This document shows positions 18,322 to 26,775 of a DNA stretch of 64,000 bases, piece by piece. Origin of the DNA: Lachnospira sp. (GTDB taxonomy: Bacteria > Bacillota > Clostridia > Lachnospirales > Lachnospiraceae). The stretch spans positions 16,855 through 80,854 of the forward strand of contig JAGATQ010000057.1 in NCBI GenBank assembly GCA_017621205.1, in the 5' to 3' direction. The position numbers and the translations under genes were made by a program. The stretch's first letter is position 1; each line of letters opens with the position of its first letter. Below the pieces are notes generated by a model. The model was not told the DNA's origin. It searched no databases and saw nothing but the letters and a program-made list of their open reading frames with translations.

Positions 18322-19827
18322 ATGAGTAAGATATTAGAGGGCATAGAGCCTAAGAAGGTGTTTTCCTTTTTTGAGGAGATTTGTTCGATTCCTCATGGAA
18401 GCTACCATGTTGATGCGATAAGTGATTATCTTGTGGAGTTTGCGAAGAAAAGGGGTTTTTTTGTTTTACAGGATAAAGAAAAGAACGTATTGATAAAAAA
18501 GCCTGCTTCTGTTGGTATGGAGCAGGCTCCTGCTGTTATATTGCAGGGACACATGGATATGGTATGTGAAAAAGAGCCGGGTATTGATTTTGATTTCCTG
18601 ACAGATGGTTTACGGCTTAGGGTGCAGGGTGATGATATTACGGCAGAAGGAACGACCCTTGGTGGAGATGATGGAATTGCGGTTGCCTATGCATTGGCGA
18701 TTCTTAGTGATGATACAATCGTGCATCCTGCTTTGGAGGCTTTATTTACTACGCAGGAAGAGGTTGGCATGGAGGGTGCCTTTGGCTTTGATGTTTCTTC
18801 CTTAGAAGGCAGATACCTTATCAATATTGATTCGGAGGAAGAAGGATCGGTGCTTACTTCCTGTGCGGGAGGTGTTACATTGGCTGTAACATATCCAATT
18901 CAATATGAAACACCTAAGGGGAGCTGTTTTGATATTGCTATACATGGATTAAAGGGAGGACACTCCGGGGCGGATATTCACCTTGGGCGGGCAAATGCGA
19001 TTGTTTTGCTGTTCCGGCTTTTACAGTACCTTTCTTTTAGGGATATTGGGTATCAGATTGCCTCTTTGTCAGGCGGAGGCAAGAGTAATGCTATTCCACG
19101 GGAGAGTAAGGCAGCAATCTATATTGATGAAGCTGATAGGGATGTGTTACAGAATGCCATAGAGGAGTTTCTGATTCAGGTAACGGAAGAATTTGCCGGA
19201 CAGGAGGAGATTAAGATAGATATTTTCCCATCTGGGAGGTGCTACGACCGGGTGTATGCGGATGTACCAGCAAAGCCTTTGGTTCATGCGATGTCGCATA
19301 TAAGAAATGGTGTGTACCGGATGAGCAAGGATATGGAGGGGCTTGTGGAAACCTCTTCTAATCTTGGAATTTTGTGCGTAAAGGAGGACGTGGTTGAGCT
19401 GGTATTTTCTCTTAGAAGCAGCGTAGAGGCTGAGCTTAACACACTTCTTCATAAGATTCGGGATGATATATCAGGTGATTTTGATTCCTATATTGCATCC
19501 GATGAAAAAGATAACTTGAAAGAATATTTGCCTTCGCTTAAAGAAAGCAACCGTTATCCGGGCTGGCAATATAAAAAGGATTCGAAGCTTCGAAAGCTTG
19601 TATGTCAGGTATATGAGAAGCAGTATCATGAACCAATGAAGGTAGAGGCAATCCATGCTGGTTTGGAATGTGGTATTTTTGCAAGCAGGATGGATGTAGA
19701 TATTGTGTCAATCGGACCGGATATACTGGATATCCATACACCGAAAGAGACACTGAAGATTGCATCTGTTAGAAGAACGTATGAGCTGCTTCTTGAAGTT
19801 CTAAAGAGGATGGGGGAGCTTGCTTGA
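18322..19827 (+). CDS. pepD: Aminoacyl-histidine (beta-Ala-His) dipeptidase, M20 family
   Basis: A 501-residue metallopeptidase of the PepD (M20C) group, cleaving Xaa-His and other dipeptides in the cytoplasm. Metal-site motifs are visible: LQGHMDMVCEK near residues 72-82, GDDGIAVAYALA near 115, TTQEEVGMEGAFG (catalytic Glu) near 143, a dimerisation lid (GLKGGHSGADIH) near 212, and a final His region (AIHAGLECGIF) near 444. Length matches the family. AAGGGG lies before the ATG. It is followed by foldback element A and no clear terminator of its own. Confidence 0.92.
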   Translation: MSKILEGIEPKKVFSFFEEICSIPHGSYHVDAISDYLVEFAKKRGFFVLQDKEKNVLIKKPASVGMEQAPAVILQGHMDMVCEKEPGIDFDFLTDGLRLRVQGDDITAEGTTLGGDDGIAVAYALAILSDDTIVHPALEALFTTQEEVGMEGAFGFDVSSLEGRYLINIDSEEEGSVLTSCAGGVTLAVTYPIQYETPKGSCFDIAIHGLKGGHSGADIHLGRANAIVLLFRLLQYLSFRDIGYQIASLSGGGKSNAIPRESKAAIYIDEADRDVLQNAIEEFLIQVTEEFAGQEEIKIDIFPSGRCYDRVYADVPAKPLVHAMSHIRNGVYRMSKDMEGLVETSSNLGILCVKEDVVELVFSLRSSVEAELNTLLHKIRDDISGDFDSYIASDEKDNLKEYLPSLKESNRYPGWQYKKDSKLRKLVCQVYEKQYHEPMKVEAIHAGLECGIFASRMDVDIVSIGPDILDIHTPKETLKIASVRRTYELLLEVLKRMGELA

Positions 19828-19879
19828 TAAGCCTTTACATGGTTTTGAATTTGGAAGTGTATTATTATAGGTTTAGAGG

Positions 19880-20114
19880 GGATGGAACGGAAACACACTA
19901 TCAATTTGTTCCGTTGTCCGGGAATAAGAACTTCTATGATATTCCCATGAGATATGTTGGTTCTGTCGCAAACGATGCCAATTCGCCATCCATGGCTCAG
20001 TGGCATCTTTTCGGGACATCCGGTCCCGAAATTGCTGGGTGTTTGATGGGAATATCAAGAAGTTCTAATTCCCTTCCAAAGTCACAAATTGATAGTGTGT
20101 TCCCGTTCTATGCC
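19880..20114 (+). repeat. Foldback element A (conserved structured repeat)
   Basis: A nested inverted repeat of about 235 bp. The outer arms at 19883-19909 and 20086-20113 pair, including the ACACACTATCAATTTGT segment with its complement. The middle arms GGGAATAAGAACTTCT and AGAAGTTCTAATTCCC pair, each flanked by GATATTCCCAT or its complement. The centre has two hairpins: GATGCCA/TGGCATC enclosing CGCCATCC, and CGGGAC/GTCCCG with loop ATCCG. The same core occurs at 24912, 25303, 53511 and 53927. It fills the gap between pepD and the gene at 20335. Confidence 0.85.
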
Positions 20115-20334
20115 AGCTAATATTATAATAAACCATATTGAAATGGAAAGAATTTTGAATACTTTCTAAGCACTTTCCCTAGGGTGTGATGTTCTAGCCA
20201 GTGGTATTTTCACATATAATGATGTGTGGTATTGTATCAGTAACTTGGTATTTTGCCATTATTATAATTCAAACTTCGCATATAAAAATATGTGGTTGGG
20301 CTAGTAATTATATTTTTTATGAGGTGAAAATATC
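20115..20334. other. Intergenic region with weak inverted repeat
   Basis: A 220-bp gap between element A and the next gene. It contains a weak pair of CTAGCC (about 20193) and GGCTAG (about 20307), and a TATAAT at 20263-20268 without a matching -35. No gene is seen. Confidence 0.3.
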
Positions 20335-20643
20335 ATGCAGGAGAGCCGTTATCAAAGAACCAGCTATATCCCATACAATGCAAGAGAGCAGGAAAGACAG
20401 AGACAGCCCCTGCCCTACTGGGCAAATTATCTGCTAAGGACATTTATTGTGTTGTTTTTATTGCTGGCATTTTATTTGTTTGGATTATGTAATCCGAAGG
20501 GGCAGAGGCAGATAAAGGATTATGTGAGAAATGAGTTTTATCATAATGCTTCCTTAACAGAGGCATATCATACTTATAAGAATGTAGATTATGGTGATAT
20601 GATGAAACAACTTAGCACCTATGTGAAGGCGAAATTAAATTGA
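20335..20643 (+). CDS. Small single-pass membrane protein of unknown function
   Basis: A 102-residue protein not recognised. It has a polar N-terminus rich in Arg, Tyr and Gln, one membrane helix at about residues 36-53 (FIVLFLLLAFYLFGL), and an extracytoplasmic helical tail. AGGTGAAA precedes the ATG and the codon use is normal. It ends 21 bp before rsmD and probably shares its transcript. Confidence 0.6.
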   Translation: MQESRYQRTSYIPYNAREQERQRQPLPYWANYLLRTFIVLFLLLAFYLFGLCNPKGQRQIKDYVRNEFYHNASLTEAYHTYKNVDYGDMMKQLSTYVKAKLN

Positions 20644-20664
20644 GTTTGGAAGAGGAGAGATACC

Positions 20665-21219
20665 GTGAGAGTAATTGCAGGAAGTGCAAGAAGGCTGCTT
20701 TTAAAAACAGTGGATGGATTGGATACACGTCCAACTACTGACCGAATTAAGGAGACACTATTTAATATGTTAAATCCATCCTTACCGGGAAGCCGGTTTC
20801 TGGACTTGTTTAGTGGCAGCGGGGCGATTGCGATTGAGGCATTGAGCCGGGGAGCAGAGCAGGCGACGCTGGTAGAGATGAATAAAAAGGCGATTACCTG
20901 TATTAAGGACAACCTTTCGCATACTCATCTTGAGGAGAAGGCGAGGGTTATGGCAATGGACGTGCTATCGGCAATCCGTATGCTTGAGGGACAAAATGAA
21001 GTATTTGATTATATCTATATGGATCCTCCTTACCGAAAGGAATTGGAGCGTGAGGTGCTGTTTGCGTTAGCACATTCCCCTCTTATATCGGAGGATACTG
21101 TCATTATTGTAGAGGCGGCACAAAAAACGGATTTTTCTTATTTATCCGAGTTGCCGTACTCTGTTGATAAGATAAAGCAGTATAAGACAAATCAGCATCT
21201 GTTTTTAAAGCGGCAATAG
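20665..21219 (+). CDS. rsmD: 16S rRNA (guanine966-N2)-methyltransferase
   Basis: A 184-residue Rossmann-fold methyltransferase. Family motifs are N-terminal VIAGSARRLLL, TRPTTDRIKETLFNML near residues 23-38, the SAM-binding FLDLFSGSGAIAIEALSRGA near 46-65 and the catalytic YMDPPY near 118-123. It methylates G966 of 16S rRNA during 30S assembly. It starts with GTG, supported by GAGGAGAG upstream. It lies 9 bp before coaD, the usual order in Firmicutes. Confidence 0.95.
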   Translation: MRVIAGSARRLLLKTVDGLDTRPTTDRIKETLFNMLNPSLPGSRFLDLFSGSGAIAIEALSRGAEQATLVEMNKKAITCIKDNLSHTHLEEKARVMAMDVLSAIRMLEGQNEVFDYIYMDPPYRKELEREVLFALAHSPLISEDTVIIVEAAQKTDFSYLSELPYSVDKIKQYKTNQHLFLKRQ

Positions 21220-21228
21220 GAGGTACCA

Positions 21229-21708
21229 ATGAAGAGAGCGATTTATCCCGGCAGCTTTGACCCGGTTACAGTAGGACATTTGGATATTATAAGCCGTTCG
21301 GCACAGATATTTGATGAGGTTATCGTTGGCGTGCTGAACAATAATCAGAAGGCACCACTCTTTTGTGCAAAGGAACGAGTTGCTTTGATTGAAGAGGTTA
21401 CGAAGGAGCTTAAAAATGTAAGGGCGGAGGCTTTTTCCGGACTGCTTGTTGATTTTGCAAGAAAAGAGAAGGCAACGACAATTATTAGGGGATTGCGGGC
21501 AGTGACTGATTTTGAGTATGAATTGCAGATGTCCCAGACGAACCGGCAGATTTGTCCCGAGGTGGACACGCTGTTTTTAACTGCCAGTGTGGAATATTCC
21601 TATGTCAGTTCCAGTACCGTTAAGGAAATTGCCTATTATGGAGGCGATATCAGTGCCTTTGTACCAGACTTTGTAGCAAAAGAAGTGAAGAAACGGTTTT
21701 CAAGTTGA
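21229..21708 (+). CDS. coaD: Phosphopantetheine adenylyltransferase
   Basis: A 159-residue nucleotidyltransferase performing the penultimate step of coenzyme A synthesis (4'-phosphopantetheine + ATP to dephospho-CoA). It shows the nucleotidyltransferase motif [16 protein letters not shown] at residues 5-20, [15 protein letters not shown] near 88-102 and SSSTVKE near 128-134. AGGAGGT lies directly upstream. Its product is the substrate of CoaE (gene at 11141). Confidence 0.97.
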   Translation: MKRAIYPGSFDPVTVGHLDIISRSAQIFDEVIVGVLNNNQKAPLFCAKERVALIEEVTKELKNVRAEAFSGLLVDFARKEKATTIIRGLRAVTDFEYELQMSQTNRQICPEVDTLFLTASVEYSYVSSSTVKEIAYYGGDISAFVPDFVAKEVKKRFSS

Positions 21709-21760
21709 CTGGAATATGATAAGATAAGGAGAAAAGGGATAAAAGGAAGTGTGATTGGGA

Positions 21761-22702
21761 ATGGCAAAAAAGACAATTAATGAGTTATTTGATGAATTTG
21801 AAGAGTTTATTGAGGATTGTAAGGCACAGACTTTTTCCTCTAATCGCTTGATTGTACCGAGGGATGAGATATTTAACCGGATTCGGGAGATTCGGATGAA
21901 GCTTCCGAGTGAGGTGGAAAAGAGTACGCAATTAATGGGAAGGCGTGACCAGATATTAAAGGATGCTCATGACAGAGCGGAACAGATTAAGATTGTGGCT
22001 CAGGAGGAGGCACAGAGAAGGATTGGTGAGACTGAGGTGATGAAGCAGGCGATGGAGCAGGCGAAGAGTCTCATTAATCAAGCCAACTTAAAGGCACAGG
22101 AGATTATCAATGATGCGGTTGAGGAAAGTAATACTATCCGTATTGGTGCATTAAACTATACGAATAATGTAATGATGGATTTGAGTGATTTTACGGCGGC
22201 AATTCTTAACGAAGAGGGAATGAAGTTCCAGCAGCTTGTTGATACGATGAAAGCGCAGTATGATGTGATTGAAACTAATCGTAAGCAGATTACATCACAG
22301 CTTCAATCTGGTGAGATTCCACAGGATGAAGGAGAGAAGGGGACAGTTACTAGAAATCCGGCGGTTCAGGCTGCATCAGCCAGTACCCGTCCAGTGCCAT
22401 CGGTGAATCCGGCGGTTGCCCGCCAAGCATCTCCGGCGAGCCAGACTGTTACCCGCCAGGCACCTTCGGTAAGTCCGAATGCTCCAAGAGCAGCAGCGAA
22501 GGATAATGGGACAGAGCCTAAGATCACTGCTGCAGCTACAGCCCAGAGTGCGGTGCAGAATACTACTGCAAAGGCGGCAGAACGACCTGCTGCACCAGCA
22601 TCCCAGCCTGTAAATTCCCCTAGAAAGCCAATGACTTCAGAGGATATGCCGGTAGAGGACGAGTTAGACGAGCTGGATGAATTATACCTTGACCAGTACT
22701 AG
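21761..22702 (+). CDS. Coiled-coil protein with Ala/Pro-rich tail
   Basis: A 313-residue protein. Residues 1 to about 190 are predicted mostly helical with coiled-coil character (AHDRAEQIKIVAQEEAQRRI), reminiscent of V-ATPase subunit H/DivIVA-like stalk proteins. About 195-290 is a low-complexity Ala/Pro/Thr/Gln linker with a loose repeat (NPAVxxAS, VTRQAPS), and the end is acidic (VEDELDELDELYLDQY). Homologs in Clostridia often sit beside coaD and ylbJ, but their function is not known. TTG 21755 is possible; ATG 21761 is preferred by spacing to AAGGAAG. Its 3' end overlaps the minus-strand ylbJ by 21 bp. Confidence 0.65.
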   Translation: MAKKTINELFDEFEEFIEDCKAQTFSSNRLIVPRDEIFNRIREIRMKLPSEVEKSTQLMGRRDQILKDAHDRAEQIKIVAQEEAQRRIGETEVMKQAMEQAKSLINQANLKAQEIINDAVEESNTIRIGALNYTNNVMMDLSDFTAAILNEEGMKFQQLVDTMKAQYDVIETNRKQITSQLQSGEIPQDEGEKGTVTRNPAVQAASASTRPVPSVNPAVARQASPASQTVTRQAPSVSPNAPRAAAKDNGTEPKITAAATAQSAVQNTTAKAAERPAAPASQPVNSPRKPMTSEDMPVEDELDELDELYLDQY

Positions 22703-23599
22703 GATGGTTAGGAAGGACATTAATCCGCAGATACATTTTGACAGGATATAAGGAACCATAGATAATGTGGTTCCTTTTATTGTGCTTTTTACCTGACTGA
22801 TACTGGAGCATCCACCGAAGGAGGCAATAGCGGTTACGAGGGCGAGCTTTAGGATAGATGGAGCTTCTACATTGGCAATCGTGGCAATCCCTGTTGTCAT
22901 TTCTAAACATCCGGTAAAAAAAGGAATGAGCAGGCTTCCCATGGGAATGGTTAAATGATTTTCCATTTCTGCTCCAATGGTTAAAAGCAGGTTGCAAAGT
23001 ATCGAATACAACATGATATAGCAGCCAATTTTGCAGATTAATAACAGGGAGTGTTCAATGGATTCATCCAAAGTAATATTTTTCTGGTATGAATTGGGAT
23101 AGACAACAACGGATGCTTCGGCTTCCTTTTTGCAATTGTTTTGTCGATAGGAAAGAAGGATAAAGGTAAGCCCTAGCAGGACAGGAGGCCAATAGATAGC
23201 AAATAATAGCATGGATAGAGGAAGTCTGCCCTGTAGCTGCATGGTGCATACATACCCGATTAAAAACATGGGACTGGCATGGTTGCAGACACAAAGCAGC
23301 TTGGTAGCAGTGGACTTAGAAAAATATCCTTGCAGATAATAGTCTTTTACACATTTGGCTCCCATAGGATAGCCACAAAATACTCCGAGTATCAGTGTGG
23401 TTAGTATGGGGGAAAAACTGATGGAGTTTGATAAAATGGAGGATAGGATAAAAAATGGCAGCAAAACAGGAAGCACTTTGCTGTACCAGAGCAATAATCC
23501 ATTTTGGGCTCCGAGTATACAGGGGTTGGGGAAGGTGAGTAACACAATAACACATAGAACACAAACGGCAGGTTTTAATAAGGAGAGAAGTTGTTTCAT
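22682..23599 (-). CDS. ylbJ: Sporulation integral membrane protein YlbJ-like
   Basis: A 305-residue polytopic membrane protein of the YlbJ family (nucleoside-recognition/Gate domain), with about eight hydrophobic segments and the conserved VLPVLLPFFILSSIL near residue 45 and GVFCGYPMGAKCVKDYY near 80. YlbJ of Bacillus is made under mother-cell sporulation control and is needed for heat-resistant spores. In-frame starts at 23635 (TTG) and 23626 (ATG) lack a good ribosome site, so ATG 23599 with AGGA 7 bp upstream is chosen. It lies 48 bp downstream of tmcAL on the same strand. Confidence 0.85.
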   Translation of the reverse strand: MKQLLSLLKPAVCVLCVIVLLTFPNPCILGAQNGLLLWYSKVLPVLLPFFILSSILSNSISFSPILTTLILGVFCGYPMGAKCVKDYYLQGYFSKSTATKLLCVCNHASPMFLIGYVCTMQLQGRLPLSMLLFAIYWPPVLLGLTFILLSYRQNNCKKEAEASVVVYPNSYQKNITLDESIEHSLLLICKIGCYIMLYSILCNLLLTIGAEMENHLTIPMGSLLIPFFTGCLEMTTGIATIANVEAPSILKLALVTAIASFGGCSSISQVKSTIKGTTLSMVPYILSKCICGLMSFLTILVLVKV

Positions 23600-23647
23600 G
23601 GTGTGTTCCTGCCATTTTTTTATCATTTTATGCAAATAAATATTAGT

Positions 23648-24790
23648 TTATACGATGATCATCCCTGTTTCATATGCATTTTTTAGCTGCCAGTGAGGAT
23701 ATTTTTGTCCGGCAACGCTTTGATAAAGTGCTTGAGCGGATAGCTCCTGCTGCAACAGTATTTGTCCATCTTTCGTTAATTTCTTCTCATCATTTGCCAG
23801 TTTTTTTATAACAGGAACTTTGGCATGCTGTAAAAGCAGGGAGAGCAGGTTCTTACTGTCCCTGCGAAAACCAAGTACCCGAAGATAGGGAGCATAATCT
23901 GCCAAAGAGCCTTTTTCATTATTATAAGGCAGGCAGAGTAAATAGCGAAATAAAATGCGGCTGATGCGGGTATAGGTATATTGTTTTGTTTTCAAGGTCT
24001 GAATTATCTGTGTCAGAGAATGCTGCGGCGTAATCTGGTTACAATAGCGGTTGAATAATTCTTTGTTAAACTCACTATCTTTGTCATAAGGAGAAGTGTG
24101 TAAAATATGGGTATGGAACCAGTGGCTATAGTGTAGGGTGGCAGTAAAATCATCAGGCAGGATAGCTTCCTGCTTTTCCATAACCATCCGTTCTCTTTTC
24201 TGGTGAGCACTGTATCCAGCTTTTCTTGGAATTCCGGTTAATGTGCAGTGTGAGTGAAAATGATGAAGTGCTTTCCTATACTCAGTGGCAAGGATGTTGT
24301 TGGCACTTTGCAGAAAGGTAAGCCTGTTACCATCAAATTGATTGGAAAGTGCGAGAAGTCTTGCTTTTGGAAAGGAGAGACCAGTTTTGAGGGCAGCCTG
24401 CAGCTTGATTTTATATTCCTCTGGTTCCATCAACAGGTATTCGCTGATGTCTTGTAAAAACGTATTATCCAGTTCTCCCTCTGTTCCACAGACAATTTCA
24501 TCGATAAGACCAGTAGAAAGCAGGGTAGCAACGGCTCCAAAGGCGAAGCTCTCTGCACTGGCAAGAGACCATCTTACCGGTAAGGAGAGAATCAAATCGG
24601 CACCGTTTTCCAAAGCATCATGAACACGCCTATGATATGGAAGAATGGCAGGTTCACCACGCTGGACAAAGTCTGTACTCATCACAAGGATAATTGCATC
24701 TGCCCCTCTTTCTTTACGGATGCTCTCTAATAAATATGCATGTCCCTCATGAAAAGGGTTTAGTTCTGCAATTACACCTACGACCTTCAT
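23648..24790 (-). CDS. tmcAL: tRNA(Met) cytidine acetate ligase (YlbM)
   Basis: A 380-residue protein of the TmcAL (YlbM) family, which activates acetate with ATP to make N4-acetylcytidine at the wobble base of elongator tRNA-Met. The nucleotidyltransferase-like start VVGVIAELNPFHEGHAYLL carries the ATP-binding HxGH-type motif, followed by MSTDFVQRGEPAI near residue 37 and SLPVRWSLASAESFAFGAV near 93. AAGGAGG precedes the ATG, and a good promoter lies at 24825-24853. It probably forms a two-gene transcript with ylbJ. Confidence 0.93.
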   Translation of the reverse strand: MKVVGVIAELNPFHEGHAYLLESIRKERGADAIILVMSTDFVQRGEPAILPYHRRVHDALENGADLILSLPVRWSLASAESFAFGAVATLLSTGLIDEIVCGTEGELDNTFLQDISEYLLMEPEEYKIKLQAALKTGLSFPKARLLALSNQFDGNRLTFLQSANNILATEYRKALHHFHSHCTLTGIPRKAGYSAHQKRERMVMEKQEAILPDDFTATLHYSHWFHTHILHTSPYDKDSEFNKELFNRYCNQITPQHSLTQIIQTLKTKQYTYTRISRILFRYLLCLPYNNEKGSLADYAPYLRVLGFRRDSKNLLSLLLQHAKVPVIKKLANDEKKLTKDGQILLQQELSAQALYQSVAGQKYPHWQLKNAYETGMIIV

Positions 24791-24824
24791 GGGATACCTC
24801 CTTAAGCTGATTGTGTCTTTTGAT

Positions 24825-24853
24825 AGTGTACCTAATTTTTAGGTTGGATACAA
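24825..24853 (-). promoter_or_regulatory. Promoter of tmcAL
   Basis: On the minus strand TTGTAT and TACACT are separated by 17 bp. The -35 edge (24853) directly abuts the left end of foldback element B. Confidence 0.5.
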
Positions 24854-24854
24854 G

Positions 24855-25204
24855 GGGAAATCTACTTAAACTGTTTGAGTTACTAAAGGGAGTTTTTTTG
24901 TTGATTTCGACGGCATAAAACCGGAAGGTACTATGGATTTGTTCCGTTGTACGGGGATAAGTATTTCTAGAATATTCCCATAGAATAATTGGTTGCTTAC
25001 GCAACCGACGCTGATTCGCCATCCATGGCTCAGACAGCGTCTTTTCGGGACATCCGGTCCCGAAATTGCTGGTGCTTTAATGGGAATATCAAGAAATACT
25101 AATCCCCTGCCAAAGTCACAAATCCATAGTACCTTCCGGTTTTATGCCTCCCGAAGTTACAGTAAGCCTTCCTTTGAAAGTGAGCAGTTTAAGTGGATTT
25201 CTCT
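24855..25204 (+). repeat. Foldback element B (conserved structured repeat, full-length arms)
   Basis: Same family and orientation as element A. The core is 24912-25148: arms GGCATAAAACCGGAAGG and CCTTCCGGTTTTATGCC pair perfectly, as do the next inner arms, then the middle arms GGGGATAAGTATTTCT and AGAAATACTAATCCCC. The central stem is GACGCTG/CAGCGTC, differing from element A on both sides. Outside the core the arms continue imperfectly to GAAATCTACTTAAACTG (left) and CAGTTTAAGTGGATTTC (right), giving about 350 bp. Confidence 0.88.
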
Positions 25205-25302
25205 ATGTTCAGAGAAGGGCGGTTATGATTATTTTTTTATAATTGGAGACGGGTCAACTGCTTAAAATCATTTTTTAAAATGATTTTATTTTAACCTTAA
25301 GG

Positions 25303-25539
25303 GGCATGGAAGGGGAACACGCTGTATCCTTTGTGACTTTGGTAGGAAATTAGCATTTCTTGATATTCCCTTCCGGCAACCAGCAATTTCGGGACAAGGA
25401 TGTCCCGAAAAGACGCCATCGAGCCTGGATGGCGAGTTGGCGTCGGTTGCGTCAACATATAATACCTTATGGGAATATCCTAGAAATGCTTATTTCCGTA
25501 CAATGGAACAAAGGATACAGCGTGTTCCCCTTCCATGCC
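25303..25539 (-). repeat. Foldback element C (conserved structured repeat, inverted)
   Basis: Same family as A and B but in the opposite orientation, so B and C face each other about 100 bp apart. Outer arms GGCATGGAAGGGGAACACG and CGTGTTCCCCTTCCATGCC pair perfectly. On the minus strand the central stem is GACGCCA/TGGCGTC around CGCCATCC, and the second hairpin is CGGGAC/GTCCCG. A separate A/T-rich palindrome (AAAATCATTTT, near 25264-25287) lies between B and C. Confidence 0.88.
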
Positions 25540-25599
25540 ATATCATGTTACAAGAAAAAAATTGTATAACAAAAAGGACACAAAAATGGTGAAAAAAAC

Positions 25600-25628
25600 T
25601 TGTGTGAAGTGTGGATAAGCTTTATAAT
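25600..25628 (+). promoter_or_regulatory. Promoter of pta-ackA
   Basis: TTGTGT and TATAAT are separated by 17 bp; a second TATAAT follows at 25632-25637. Transcription would begin about 70 bp before the GTG start of pta. Confidence 0.6.
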
Positions 25629-25704
25629 GATTATAATCGTGTTTTTACCGGAAAATTACATGACACCGTATAATGTAGGGCTAGTCAAGGAAAGGAGAAC
25701 CACT

Positions 25705-26760
25705 GTGGATTTTATTGAGAAGATTAAAGAGAGAGCAAAATTTCAAAAAATGAAGATTGTGTTGCCAGAGACCAATGATATGCGTACTATCATCGCCGCA
25801 CATAAGATTCTGAAAGAGGATATTGCGGACATTGTGCTGGTGGGGGATAGAGAGCGCCTGCTGTCCAATGCGGAATCGAATCGTCTGCATATTGAAAAAG
25901 CAGAATTTGTTTATCCATCCAGTTCAGAGCATCTGGATGAATATATTGAAAAGTTCGTTGAGCTTCGTTATAAAAAGGGAATGACGGAGGAGAGAGCGAG
26001 GGAGATATTAACCTCTAATTTTCTGTACTTTGGCTGTATGATGGTGAAGCTGGGACATGCGGATGGAATGGTTGCGGGAGCTTGCCACTCCTCTGCGGAT
26101 GTGTTAAGGGCATCTTTGCAGGTATTAAAGACGAAGCCGGGGACGAAGCTTGTTTCCGCATTCTTTTTGATGGTGGTTCCGGAATGTCAGTATGGTGCGA
26201 ACGGAGCATTTGTATTTGGTGATGCAGGACTGAACCAGAATCCGACTCCAGAGGAGTTGGCAGCGATAGCAGAGTCCTCCGCAGAGTCATTTTTAGCCTT
26301 GGTGGAAAAGGAGCCGATTGTGGCGATGATTTCCCATTCTACCTTGGGTAGTGCCAATCATCCGGATGTGGACAAGGTTGTGGAGGCGACAAGGATTTGT
26401 AAGGAAGAGAATCCAAGGCTTCTAGTGGATGGTGAGTTTCAGGTGGATGCAGCGATTGTTCCAGAGGTTGCCCGCTTGAAGGCACCGGAAAGTAAGATTG
26501 CCGGTCGTGCCAACGTATTGATTTTCCCGGATTTAGATTGTGGTAATAATGGGTACAAGCTGGTTCAGCGTCTTGCCAAGGCAGAGGCATACGGTCCGAT
26601 TACCCAGGGACTTGCAGCACCGGTTAATGATTTATCCCGTGGCTGTGTGGCGGATGATATTGTTGGTGTTGTTGCAATTACGGCAATACAGGCACAGCAG
26701 ATAAAGCAGGAAAAAGAAATGAATGAGAAAAAGAAAAGAGTTATAGATGATTGGGAATAA
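25705..26760 (+). CDS. pta: Phosphate acetyltransferase
   Basis: A 351-residue enzyme interconverting acetyl-CoA and acetyl phosphate; with AckA it makes ATP during acetate fermentation. Family motifs are IVLPETNDMRT near residue 18, AGACHSSADVLRASLQ near 130 and a C-terminal NDLSRGCVADDIVGV near 310. The frame is open from 25600, but the upstream part is unlike Pta and contains the promoter. GTG 25705 has AAAGGAG in front and begins MDFIEKIKERAK, the typical family start. ackA follows 15 bp later. Confidence 0.96.
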   Translation: MDFIEKIKERAKFQKMKIVLPETNDMRTIIAAHKILKEDIADIVLVGDRERLLSNAESNRLHIEKAEFVYPSSSEHLDEYIEKFVELRYKKGMTEERAREILTSNFLYFGCMMVKLGHADGMVAGACHSSADVLRASLQVLKTKPGTKLVSAFFLMVVPECQYGANGAFVFGDAGLNQNPTPEELAAIAESSAESFLALVEKEPIVAMISHSTLGSANHPDVDKVVEATRICKEENPRLLVDGEFQVDAAIVPEVARLKAPESKIAGRANVLIFPDLDCGNNGYKLVQRLAKAEAYGPITQGLAAPVNDLSRGCVADDIVGVVAITAIQAQQIKQEKEMNEKKKRVIDDWE

Positions 26761-26775
26761 AGGATGGAGAGTCGT

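Noticed and set aside
20193..20312. Third foldback near CTAGCC/GGCTAG
   Set aside because: Pairing beyond 6 bp is poor and no other copy is seen; reported only as a weak intergenic repeat.
25600..25704. N-terminal extension of pta
   Set aside because: The open stretch has no homology to Pta, contains the promoter and lacks a ribosome site; the GTG at 25705 is well supported.
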